From an uncultured Bacilli bacterium (GTDB taxonomy: Bacteria > Bacillota_I > Bacilli_A > RF39 > UBA660): DNA of 51,926 nucleotides. The notes beneath the pieces are model-generated. The model did not search any database, was not told the DNA's origin, and saw nothing but the letters and a program-made list of their open reading frames with translations. Positions 23,594 through 31,233 of the stretch are shown one piece after another. The position numbers and the translations under genes are program-made. The first letter of the stretch is position 1. Every line of letters starts with the position of its first letter. The stretch is from positions 1-51,926 of the forward strand of contig CAJUKB010000010.1 of the NCBI GenBank assembly GCA_910587325.1, in the 5' to 3' direction.

Positions 23594-24568
23594 TTAATTT
23601 TCGCCTTCTTCTAACATGGTAGTAATAAAGATACCATATCCTGTTCTTACATTATCTACAATAACATGAGTAACAGCACCTATGATTTTATTATTTTGGA
23701 TAATGGGGCTACCACTCATCCCTTGAACAACTCCTCCTGCTTTATCTAAAAGCTCATCATCCATAATTTCAAAAGATATATTCTTAATTTTATTGTATTC
23801 ATTAATTTTGGTAATATTAATATCGTATTCTTTTATTTCATCACCATCTAAAACGGTTAGTATTTTGGCATTTCCGACTTTTACTTCGTCTTTATTTGCT
23901 ACATCATATGTAATATTTTCCGGTAGATTAGCACTATACGTTCCAAATAAACCATATTGCGTATTTTTAGAAATAGTTCCATAAACTTCGGACGTTTTAA
24001 AGCTTGCCTTCTTCTCTCCAGGACTACCATCACTACTTTTGTTTATGCCTGTAATCGTACTATTAAAAATTGTTCCTGTTTTTACTTCGATTTTTTTATT
24101 GGAATTCGCTTCAATGATTTCATGGCCTAAGGCTCCAAAGATTTTACTTTCGGGGTCAATATAGGTTAAGGTTCCTATTCCGGTAATACTATCTTTTACA
24201 TAAAGACCTGTTTTAAAAACACCACCTTGTTCAATTAAATTCATAGTACTTGTATTCTCTTTTCCTTCTCTTATATAAGTCAATTCCACTTTAGAATCTA
24301 CTATATTTTTTTCTATGGCATTGGTAAGTTCATTAATGGTATTTACTTCTGTATCTGCCACTTTTATAATATAATCTCCTATTTCAATAGAAGGATTAGA
24401 TTTCACAGACTTCCCATCAACTTGATAGAAACCTACTACAAGTACGCCATTACTTTGAATATTAATTCCTATATTCTGTCCTCCTATGATAACTTTACTT
24501 GAATAAGCAAAGACAATCGACGGATAAAACATTATTAATGCAATAAGTACTAATTTTATTTTTTTCAT
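23594..24568 (-). CDS. spoIVB: SpoIVB-like serine peptidase (S55) with PDZ domain
   Basis: Secreted sporulation-signalling protease. A signal peptide (LVLIALIMFYPSIVFA) is followed by a PDZ domain (VDGKSVKSNPSIEIGDYIIK) and the S55 domain, with GALGHEI as the likely catalytic His region and GGVVQGMSGSPII carrying the nucleophile Ser. In B. subtilis it cuts SpoIVFA to release SpoIVFB activity, and both partners are encoded at 19743-21126. The ATG at 24568 follows AAGGTG. It is separated from recN/spo0A, its usual neighbours. Confidence 0.9.
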   Translation of the reverse strand: MKKIKLVLIALIMFYPSIVFAYSSKVIIGGQNIGINIQSNGVLVVGFYQVDGKSVKSNPSIEIGDYIIKVADTEVNTINELTNAIEKNIVDSKVELTYIREGKENTSTMNLIEQGGVFKTGLYVKDSITGIGTLTYIDPESKIFGALGHEIIEANSNKKIEVKTGTIFNSTITGINKSSDGSPGEKKASFKTSEVYGTISKNTQYGLFGTYSANLPENITYDVANKDEVKVGNAKILTVLDGDEIKEYDINITKINEYNKIKNISFEIMDDELLDKAGGVVQGMSGSPIIQNNKIIGAVTHVIVDNVRTGYGIFITTMLEEGEN

Positions 24569-24610
24569 AAACATCACACCTTACTAGTACTAGTATGGAA
24601 ATAAAGTTTT

Positions 24611-24650
24611 TTTAAATAAAAACAATATTTGGTTGTTGCCAAATATTGTT
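24611..24650 (-). terminator. Terminator of the 24711-25157 gene
   Basis: Perfect 12-bp hairpin (AACAATATTTGG 24621-24632 with CCAAATATTGTT 24639-24650), followed on the minus strand by TTTATTT. Confidence 0.75.
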
Positions 24651-24710
24651 AGTATGTTATTTTTCAATTTTAGCCTAAGCTCTTTTTTAATTTTTTCAAA
24701 ATTGAACATT

Positions 24711-25157
24711 TTAATCTTTGGTTTTGAAAAATGGGGCGTCAGGAGATAATGCTAAAAAACCTCCTATAAAGCCAACCATTCCACTACTTACAAGCCAAGA
24801 ATAAACAAGCGTTTTGATTTCAATAAGTCCTATTTGATAAGAGTACATATTAATAAAGTATTCTAAAATACATACATAGGTTGGTATTCCTACAAGAGCC
24901 GTGATAAAACTCAAAATAAAAAATTTGCGTTTTTTTAAATTTTCTTCTATCTTTTTATTTGTGTCTTCTAATCTTCCTTCAAAAGAAGTTCGATTTATTT
25001 TAAGAACTTTGTAGTCTGATTCTAACTCTTCCACAACATCTTCTTTAATTAAAACCTTTTTAATGTTGTCTTGGTATTCTCTTGGTTTCATTATTCCTTT
25101 TTTATTAGAAACAACAACTCGTTTATTCTCTTTATCTACTAAAAAATCAATATTCAT
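24711..25157 (-). CDS. Hypothetical membrane protein, short paralogue
   Basis: Not recognised. A 148-aa protein with a conserved N-terminal segment MNIDFLVDKENKRVVVSN, a short coiled coil (VVEELESDYKVLKINRTSFE) and two C-terminal membrane helices (FFILSFITALVGIPTYVCIL and LVYSWLVSSGMVGFIGGFLA). The first 18 residues are identical to those of the next upstream gene (25260-26009), while the rest diverges in length and sequence. AAGTGA precedes the start. Confidence 0.75.
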   Translation of the reverse strand: MNIDFLVDKENKRVVVSNKKGIMKPREYQDNIKKVLIKEDVVEELESDYKVLKINRTSFEGRLEDTNKKIEENLKKRKFFILSFITALVGIPTYVCILEYFINMYSYQIGLIEIKTLVYSWLVSSGMVGFIGGFLALSPDAPFFKTKD

Positions 25158-25259
25158 GTTTTTTCACTTCTTAACCTCGAGTTATTATACACGTATTTTG
25201 AAATGAAAGCAAAGTTTTTTAAAATATTTTCATTGAAGATGATTTACTATTGTACTATC

Positions 25260-26009
25260 CTAAATTTTCTTTTTAAATCTTCCTAAAATTTGATTATCTT
25301 CTTTTGTTGTTTCTTGCTTATTCTCTTTATTTTCTTCGTATAACTTTTTTATATAGTTTCTTAAGTTTTCTAAAGGCTCACTATAAGATATTTCTTGAAT
25401 TCCCACAGGCATATTTTGTAAATTTGATTTTTGTTTCTTTTGTAATTCATACATTAGACGGTCTTTATAATCAAACAAAATATGTTTTGTAAAAAATAAT
25501 TTTAATTTTAAATCCTTTATTTCTGCTTCTACATTTTCTAAATCTTCTTGGTTTTCTTCTCGCTTTTCTTTTCTTATTCGATACCTAGTTATTAAAATAA
25601 CACTAGCGAATATAATCCCCATATTTACTCCAAAACGTGTAGAATTTAACACCTCTATATTTTGTAACTGTTCTAAAACATTTGCTTTTAAATCAGAAAC
25701 ATTTACGGCATACCCTAGAAAAGCAGAAAAAGTAAATGCACCCATGCTTGTACCATACCACCTTTTATCTGCACGTTTTTGCCATATAGGTGCTTCTCCT
25801 ATTCTCTTTTCAATATCTATTACATTTGCATCCGCTTTTTCTTTCTCTTCATTTAATTTATTAAAATCATTTTCTAATCCTTCTACTATATCTTCTAAAA
25901 ACAAAACATCTTTTATATTATCTTGGTATTCTCTAAAAGTCATATTCCCATGCTCATTAGAAACAACAACTCGTTTATTCTCTTTATCTACTAAAAAATC
26001 AATATTCAT
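25260..26009 (-). CDS. Hypothetical membrane protein, long paralogue
   Basis: Not recognised. About 249 aa. The same start (MNIDFLVDKENKRVVVSN) and a similar EYQDNIK-VL segment as its neighbour, a longer coiled coil, two membrane helices (GTSMGAFTFSAFLGYAV and FGVNMGIIFASVILITR) and an extended charged C-terminal tail absent from the short copy. AAGGAG lies before the ATG at 26009. The pair looks like a tandem duplication with later divergence; function unknown. Confidence 0.75.
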   Translation of the reverse strand: MNIDFLVDKENKRVVVSNEHGNMTFREYQDNIKDVLFLEDIVEGLENDFNKLNEEKEKADANVIDIEKRIGEAPIWQKRADKRWYGTSMGAFTFSAFLGYAVNVSDLKANVLEQLQNIEVLNSTRFGVNMGIIFASVILITRYRIRKEKREENQEDLENVEAEIKDLKLKLFFTKHILFDYKDRLMYELQKKQKSNLQNMPVGIQEISYSEPLENLRNYIKKLYEENKENKQETTKEDNQILGRFKKKI

Positions 26010-26076
26010 GTTACTCACTCCTTGTTCCATATTATACTTTATCCATTATTTAAAAGTAAAGTCTATATTTTTTATC

Positions 26077-27342
26077 TTAAAATTCTTCTGAAATGTTGTC
26101 TATTTTTACTATTTTTTTCTCTTTTGTTTTGGTATCTTCTATACAATAATTTTCTTTATCAAATTGGTTCCCTAGTATAATCATTTTTGGTGTTCCTAGT
26201 ATATAGACGTCATTGATCCTGTTTCCAATGGATAAATTTTCTCTGTCATCAAGTATAGCTGGGATATTGTTTTCTATTAGGTAATTGTATAATTTTTCGC
26301 CCTCTTCTTTGTTGTTTTCGTTATAAATGATTTGTACTTTGTAAGGTGCGATAGTATAAGGCAAGGCGAATCCTTTTATTTTTTCTTCTTTTTTTATTAC
26401 ATTATTTTCTATAATACAAGCAATTATTCTTCCTAGTCCTATTCCGTAACATCCCATGTAATAAGGTTTATTTTCTCCTTTTTCGTCTTTATAATAAAGT
26501 TTCATACTTTCTGAGTATTTGGTGCCTAATTGAAAATTGTTTCCTAATTCGACGGTATTGCATTCTTTTAGATTATTTATGTCTTTTATATTTAGTTGAC
26601 TTAAATATTCTTCTTTATTTTTAAATTCTAAAACTTCTCTATTGATTCCAATATTTTGGGTTTCATCATACAATATTTTATCTTCTCCTAAGTCAGTGAC
26701 GGCTTGAAATTCTTCTGCTACTTTTCCTCCAATTACGCCATTATCACTGATTGTTGGAATAATAGGAATGTTTAGTCTTTTAAAGATGTTTAAGTAAACT
26801 TGGTGCATTTCATTGTATGTTTTTTTCATATCTTCTTCGGTTTTATCAAAAGAATAAGCGTCCATCATCACAAATGTTCTTGGTCGAAATAAATAGCCTC
26901 TTGTACGCATTTCTTTTCTAAATTTTTCTCCAATTTGGTAGTATACCGCTGGCAGATTTTTATAGGAAAGTAGTCGGTTGGCACCAAAAAGGGTTGCGCA
27001 TTCTTCTGCAGTGGGAGCAAGACCATATTCTCCTAGATTGTTTTCTAAAGTAAACATGATGTCTCCTTCTTTTGTGTACATGTCCCATCTATTGGATTGT
27101 TCCCATATTTTTTTAGGTTGTAGTTTAGGGAATTCTACTTGAATACATCCACTTTTGTCTAGTTCTTCTATAATAATATTTTCCACAATTCTTTCCAATT
27201 TTGTCCATAGATTTCCATAGCCATAAATACCACTTTCAAATTGATAAAGTTCTCCTAATTTCATTAAAATGTCTTGCCCAGCATAATTAGTATCGACATC
27301 ATTCAAATTTATTTTTTTAATATTTAATTTACTTAATCTCAT
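26077..27342 (-). CDS. proS: Prolyl-tRNA synthetase lacking the INS editing domain
   Basis: Class II synthetase charging tRNA-Pro. The catalytic core is bacterial type: motif 2 FRKEMRTRGYLFRPRTF, GVIGGKVAEEFQAVTD, then motif 3 YGIGLGRIIACI and a C-terminal anticodon-binding domain. At 421 aa it is about 150 residues shorter than the B. subtilis enzyme. The INS editing insertion normally between motifs 2 and 3 is replaced by roughly 50 residues (near FKNKEEYLSQLNIKDINNLK). Hydrolysis of Ala-tRNA-Pro would then need a separate protein. The ATG at 27342 is preferred. A proline T-box precedes it. Confidence 0.93.
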   Translation of the reverse strand: MRLSKLNIKKINLNDVDTNYAGQDILMKLGELYQFESGIYGYGNLWTKLERIVENIIIEELDKSGCIQVEFPKLQPKKIWEQSNRWDMYTKEGDIMFTLENNLGEYGLAPTAEECATLFGANRLLSYKNLPAVYYQIGEKFRKEMRTRGYLFRPRTFVMMDAYSFDKTEEDMKKTYNEMHQVYLNIFKRLNIPIIPTISDNGVIGGKVAEEFQAVTDLGEDKILYDETQNIGINREVLEFKNKEEYLSQLNIKDINNLKECNTVELGNNFQLGTKYSESMKLYYKDEKGENKPYYMGCYGIGLGRIIACIIENNVIKKEEKIKGFALPYTIAPYKVQIIYNENNKEEGEKLYNYLIENNIPAILDDRENLSIGNRINDVYILGTPKMIILGNQFDKENYCIEDTKTKEKKIVKIDNISEEF

Positions 27343-27381
27343 AACATTCACTTTCTTTCTATTATTTTATTCTTTTTTGAC

Positions 27382-27561
27382 AAAAAAAGGACAGCATAAG
27401 GAGTCAAAATGACGGTGCCATCCTTTTATTTTTCTTAATTTTGATAACGGTCACTCCCGGAAATGTTTGCATTCCACTCTGAAGGTAGGAATTATAGAGC
27501 CACATAACTTGTTCTCACTCTACCAAGCTCACTTTTATGCTTTTCTCTATAATATTCCTTC
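27382..27561 (-). ncRNA. T-box riboswitch (proline, specifier CCU) controlling proS
   Basis: The minus-strand leader has a stem I base GAAGG/CCUUC enclosing an internal loop UCCUA, giving codon CCU (27489-27487) followed by the expected purine. A GAGUGAGAAC-type stem I motif follows. The antiterminator is AAGGA-UGGCACC-GUC pairing with GAC-UCCUU around a seven-base bulge (27420-27414). The competing terminator pairs AAAAGGAUGGC with GCUGUCCUUUU, followed by U-rich sequence ending near 27382. Low charged tRNA-Pro should permit read-through into proS. Confidence 0.88.
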
Positions 27562-27582
27562 GTCTTTGCTTTATTCATATTT

Positions 27583-27612
27583 ATTCTATCATATTTCTTT
27601 CGTTCTTGTAAA
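27583..27612 (-). promoter_or_regulatory. Promoter of the proS T-box transcript
   Basis: Minus strand TTTACA (27612-27607), 18 bases, TAGAAT (27588-27583), about 20 bases before stem I. Confidence 0.6.
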
Positions 27613-27623
27613 TCTTAAAATTT

Positions 27624-27857
27624 CTATTCTCCATCATTGTCGCTAGAAATTTCAAAATCTACAAGTTCTCCATTTTCTGTTAGTATTTTATTTACTTTCT
27701 TCGTGGCTTCGTTTAACTTGTCACTACAAGATTTTACAAGTTTCATAGCTTCTGTATATTTTTCAATCGCAGACTCTAATTCTATGTTTCCACTTTCTAG
27801 TTCATGCACAATACTTTCTAGTTTTTCTAATGATTTTTCAAAACTTAAATTTTCCAT
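27624..27857 (-). CDS. xseB: Exodeoxyribonuclease VII small subunit
   Basis: A 77-aa helical protein starting MENLSFEKSLEKLESIVHEL, with ESAIEKYTEAMKLVKSC, the classic XseB signature. It partners XseA to degrade single-stranded DNA. Its start overlaps the end of xseA by 13 bases. It is followed by the proS leader. Confidence 0.95.
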   Translation of the reverse strand: MENLSFEKSLEKLESIVHELESGNIELESAIEKYTEAMKLVKSCSDKLNEATKKVNKILTENGELVDFEISSDNDGE

Positions 27858-29194
27858 TCTTTTTTCTCCTTTACAACAGCAATAATTTCGCCTTTTTTTA
27901 ATTTAATATTTATTTTATCTTCAATTTCTAAATCATTACTATCTTTAATAATTTTATTCTCTTTCGCTACTAAACTATACCCTTTATCTAGTATATTTAG
28001 GGGATTTACGAGTTTTAGGGTATTTACAAGCAATGTAGTTTCATGTTCTTTTTTTTCTAAATGCCTTTTTATGTATTCGTTTATCTTCACTTGGTAATTT
28101 TCTAAATTGTTTTTCTTAATTTCAAAACTAGCAAGTGGTCGCTTTAATACCATATTATTTTTAATGGTATTTAACTTCATTTCATTATCTGAAATTTTCT
28201 TTTGCATCCCTTTATTTAATAGTTCTATTAACGTATCTAGTTTTTGTTCTTTTAATTCATAAAGGGACATTGGATTTTTTAAAACAAAACTTGTTCTTAA
28301 AGATTTTACTCTTTCTATTTTTGTTTTTAAATTGTTTTTAATTAATGCATTTAATCGGCTTTTCTTTTCTTTTAATAAATCTTCTATATCGTATTTCATA
28401 GGTACAGCCATTTCCGCTGCTCCTGTTGGTGTTGGAGCACGTAAGTCTGCTACAAAATCCGCAATCGTAAAATCGACTTCATGTCCTACTGCACTGATAA
28501 TAGGAATTTTGGATTCAAAAATCGCTCTTGCAACAATTTCTTCATTAAAAGCCCATAAGTCTTCAATAGAACCTCCTCCTCGTCCACAAATAATCACGTC
28601 TAGGTCGTATTCGTTAGCACGTCTTATTTGGCGAACAATCTCAGGTGCGGCAGAGGCCCCTTGTACTAATGAAGGAAATAAAATCGTTTCACAAATCGGA
28701 TATCTTCTTTTAATAGTACTTAAAATATCCCTTATAGCTGCCCCTGTAGATGCTGTTATAATTCCAATTCTTTTTGGATATTTCGGGATTGGCTTTTTGA
28801 AACTCGCATCAAACAAACCTTCGCTTGCAAGTTTTTTCTTTAATTTTTCATATTCAATGTATAGATTTCCTAAACCATCCATTTCCATAGAATCTACATA
28901 AATTTGATAAGTTCCTTGAGCCGGATAGCAAGAAATTCGCCCCTCTACTAAAACGTTCATTCCGTCTTCCGGTTTAAATTTTAAAGATAAAGCTTTGTTA
29001 TAAAACATCACAGCACTTATTCTAGAGGTTTCATCTTTTAAAGTAAAATACAAATGTCCTCTTGTATGATTTTTAAAGTTTGATATTTCCCCTTTTAAAT
29101 AAATTTTATGAAGAAAACTATTTTCATCAAACATCACTTTTATGTATTCATTTAGAGCACTAATTTTTAAATATTTTTCTTCTGTACCAACCAT
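27845..29194 (-). CDS. xseA: Exodeoxyribonuclease VII large subunit
   Basis: A 449-aa subunit: N-terminal OB-fold (FLHKIYLKGEISNFKNHTRG), catalytic region with KRIGIITASTGAAIRDI, DVIICGRGGGSIEDLWAFN and SAVGHEVDFTIADFVADLR, then a long coiled coil and a C-terminal NILDKGYSLV segment. AGGAGGGT precedes the start. Organised nusB-xseA-xseB as in many Bacilli. Confidence 0.97.
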   Translation of the reverse strand: MVGTEEKYLKISALNEYIKVMFDENSFLHKIYLKGEISNFKNHTRGHLYFTLKDETSRISAVMFYNKALSLKFKPEDGMNVLVEGRISCYPAQGTYQIYVDSMEMDGLGNLYIEYEKLKKKLASEGLFDASFKKPIPKYPKRIGIITASTGAAIRDILSTIKRRYPICETILFPSLVQGASAAPEIVRQIRRANEYDLDVIICGRGGGSIEDLWAFNEEIVARAIFESKIPIISAVGHEVDFTIADFVADLRAPTPTGAAEMAVPMKYDIEDLLKEKKSRLNALIKNNLKTKIERVKSLRTSFVLKNPMSLYELKEQKLDTLIELLNKGMQKKISDNEMKLNTIKNNMVLKRPLASFEIKKNNLENYQVKINEYIKRHLEKKEHETTLLVNTLKLVNPLNILDKGYSLVAKENKIIKDSNDLEIEDKINIKLKKGEIIAVVKEKKEWKI

Positions 29195-29208
29195 AGTACC
29201 CTCCTTTC

Positions 29209-29604
29209 TTATTCACGAATAATTTTATCTAAAACTGCATTAATCATTTTTCTTACCGCATCATCACTATATTTTTTTGCAAGTTCTATGGCTTCATTAA
29301 TTACGACAACTTCTGGAGTATCCGTATATTTTAATTCAAATAAAGCAATTCTTAAAATGGAAGCTCCTGTTTTATCTAAACGTTCAATTGTCCATTCTTT
29401 TATATGCTCATTGGCAAGTGTATCTAATTCTTCTTTATGTGTTATAACTCCATAGACAATATCTTTTACAAACTCATTTTCAATTTCAATATTATCTTTC
29501 ATGATTTCTTCTATATCTACGGTTACTTTATTGTTTTGCATTAAATCGTATTGGTATAAAATAACCATACATTTTTCCCTTAGTTCACTTCTTTTATAAG
29601 CCAT
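29209..29604 (-). CDS. nusB: Transcription antitermination factor NusB
   Basis: A 131-aa all-helical RNA-binding protein acting in rRNA antitermination. Signatures are RSELREKCMVILYQYD near the start and KTGASILRIALFELKYTD, then PEVVVINEAIELAKKYS. Start preceded by GGTGG. First gene of nusB-xseA-xseB. Confidence 0.95.
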   Translation of the reverse strand: MAYKRSELREKCMVILYQYDLMQNNKVTVDIEEIMKDNIEIENEFVKDIVYGVITHKEELDTLANEHIKEWTIERLDKTGASILRIALFELKYTDTPEVVVINEAIELAKKYSDDAVRKMINAVLDKIIRE

Positions 29605-29621
29605 AAAAAACCACCACTTAA

Positions 29622-29650
29622 ATTATACCATAAGCGATGGTTTATGCCTA
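29622..29650 (-). promoter_or_regulatory. nusB operon promoter
   Basis: Minus strand TAGGCA (29650-29645), 17 bases, extended -10 TGGTATAAT with TATAAT at 29627-29622. Confidence 0.65.
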
Positions 29651-29663
29651 GAAGAAATATTCC

Positions 29664-30338
29664 TTATTTCAATTTGATTCGGGCGTATTCTTTACTACAA
29701 TATTCTTTTAAATGTTCAAAAATTTCTTCTAAACGTTCTATCTCTCCAACACTAGAAACAAGAAAAATATCCTTTTTTCGCACTCTATCCCAATATTTTT
29801 CTAAATTTGATTTTTTACATTCTCCTAAATGGACATAGCTAACTCTAAATTTATCTTGCATAGAATTTAAAACTACACTTTCAAAAGAAGCTTTTAAAGT
29901 TATGGAATGTTTCTCTTGCGGACTTGTACAATTACTCGTGCTATCTATTTTATGATATACATAATTTTCATCTTCAAAATTTGTTTCATAAAATTCTTGA
30001 ATCATTTTCGCATCTTCTTGGTATTGTATAAAATTATGAATACTATGTTCATTTAACGTAATACAAAAAACAATCTCATAAAAGCCTTTTCTTAAAATCA
30101 AATGATTTTCTTTCATAAAAAAAATGTATTTTTCTCCTCCATAAAAAAATGACAATGTATTCTTTGTGCTATTTTTTAGTACGAATTCAAAAGTAGAAAA
30201 GGTTTCTTTACCAAAAAATGTTTCCATATTTTTATGAATGTAATACTGAATATTTGTAAGTTTTCTGGCTTTCGGAATCACTTCTCCCCATTCTTTAGAA
30301 AGCCAAAATTCTAAAATTTTCTGAGTTAAGTTTATCAT
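29664..30338 (-). CDS. Hypothetical protein, paralogue of the upstream gene
   Basis: Not recognised. About 224 aa, soluble, no signal. A central beta-type segment NTLSFFYGGEKYIFFMKENH aligns with INKIVIFYGDTEYIVHSRWG of the next upstream gene, and both have a similar N-terminal helix ending in an IFGK/FFGK motif and a C-terminal helical tail. AGGAGG lies eight bases before the ATG at 30338. It has its own promoter (TTGCTT 30382-30377, 17 bases, TATACA 30359-30354). Confidence 0.7.
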   Translation of the reverse strand: MINLTQKILEFWLSKEWGEVIPKARKLTNIQYYIHKNMETFFGKETFSTFEFVLKNSTKNTLSFFYGGEKYIFFMKENHLILRKGFYEIVFCITLNEHSIHNFIQYQEDAKMIQEFYETNFEDENYVYHKIDSTSNCTSPQEKHSITLKASFESVVLNSMQDKFRVSYVHLGECKKSNLEKYWDRVRKKDIFLVSSVGEIERLEEIFEHLKEYCSKEYARIKLK

Positions 30339-30381
30339 TTTATTTCCTCCTCTTGTATACAAAATACTTTTTTTCTAAGCA

Positions 30382-30413
30382 AAAAAGAGATGCTAATTTT
30401 TTACTCTTTTTCT
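30382..30413 (-). terminator. Terminator between the two paralogues
   Basis: Minus-strand AAAAGAG and CTCTTTTTT arms around a 14-base loop, starting at the end of the upstream paralogue. Confidence 0.6.
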
Positions 30414-31163
30414 TTCTATTGGTAACTCTATTGATTTTTCTTCTAAGAAACTAAATATGGAATCGAGATTATCATAAATAGTAAGAGAGGGATTAGAAAA
30501 TGGAATTGCTATAATTTCGCTTTTCCTTTTTAAATTGTCAACATATTTTTTTATATTTTGTTTGAGCCTTTCATATGTAGCGTTGGCTCCCTCTTCCCTA
30601 CTATCTACTAAATCTTCCAGTTTTATAATTTCAAACAAATGACTTTGCCCTTTCTGAACAGAAATAGATTTAGCACGATAAGCCGGAAAAATAATTTCTT
30701 CGCCATAAATGTTATATATAATTTTTTGATAGTCAAAGCATGGAGTATCTTTTAAATAAATACAGCTATAATCACTTATAGTTTCTGTTTCCGTGATTAT
30801 CGTATTAGAATTGTGAATTTTATTATCGTCTACTAATATTCTAAAACTGATTAGAGAATTAGTTGAACACATTTCTAATGTCCTTCTTCCCCAACGGGAA
30901 TGTACAATATATTCGGTATCTCCATAAAAAATCACTATTTTGTTTATTACTTTGTTTTTCGTAAAACTTGTAACAGAAGCAAGTTCTGGCTCTACGAGTG
31001 TATTAAATTCCAATTCATAAGGTTCAAACACATCTTTTCCAAATATTGAAATTATGTTTTTCTTTAAATAATAATGTACAACTTCTCGATTCGTTATATT
31101 AGAAAAACTTAATTTTTCAAAATTATTTTCTATAAATTGTGATAATATGATTTTGTGTTCCAT
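30393..31163 (-). CDS. Hypothetical protein, paralogue of the downstream gene
   Basis: Not recognised. A 256-aa soluble protein sharing the central IFYGDTEYIV core and overall layout with the 29664-30338 product, with a longer C-terminal part (GANATYERLKQNIKKYVDNL) that may be a helical bundle. AAGGAG precedes the ATG. Its promoter region holds a long palindrome, which suggests specific control. Confidence 0.7.
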   Translation of the reverse strand: MEHKIILSQFIENNFEKLSFSNITNREVVHYYLKKNIISIFGKDVFEPYELEFNTLVEPELASVTSFTKNKVINKIVIFYGDTEYIVHSRWGRRTLEMCSTNSLISFRILVDDNKIHNSNTIITETETISDYSCIYLKDTPCFDYQKIIYNIYGEEIIFPAYRAKSISVQKGQSHLFEIIKLEDLVDSREEGANATYERLKQNIKKYVDNLKRKSEIIAIPFSNPSLTIYDNLDSIFSFLEEKSIELPIERKRVKN

Positions 31164-31198
31164 TTTATATTTCTCCTTTTAGTAAATCTATTATAAGG

Positions 31199-31232
31199 CA
31201 AAATATTTTAGAAATAAAATATTTTGTGTCAA
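31199..31232 (-). promoter_or_regulatory. Promoter with overlapping 12-bp palindrome, candidate operator
   Basis: CAAAATATTTTA (31199-31210) and TAAAATATTTTG (31215-31226) form a perfect 28-bp dyad. On the minus strand TTGACA (31232-31227) abuts the dyad, and a -10 TAAAAT (31210-31205) lies inside it with a 16-base spacer, so a protein bound to the dyad would cover the promoter. A second TATAAT occurs further downstream. There is no T-run, which argues against a mutS terminator. Confidence 0.5.
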
Positions 31233-31233
31233 T

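Noticed and set aside
24651..24710. TTCAATTTT/AAAATTGAA stem as a riboswitch
   Set aside because: A long AT-only stem with a large loop just beyond a stop codon and before a better terminator; nothing recognisable as an aptamer.
28332..28901. 189-codon plus-strand ORF over xseA
   Set aside because: Antisense shadow of xseA, serine/isoleucine-rich translation without a start signal.
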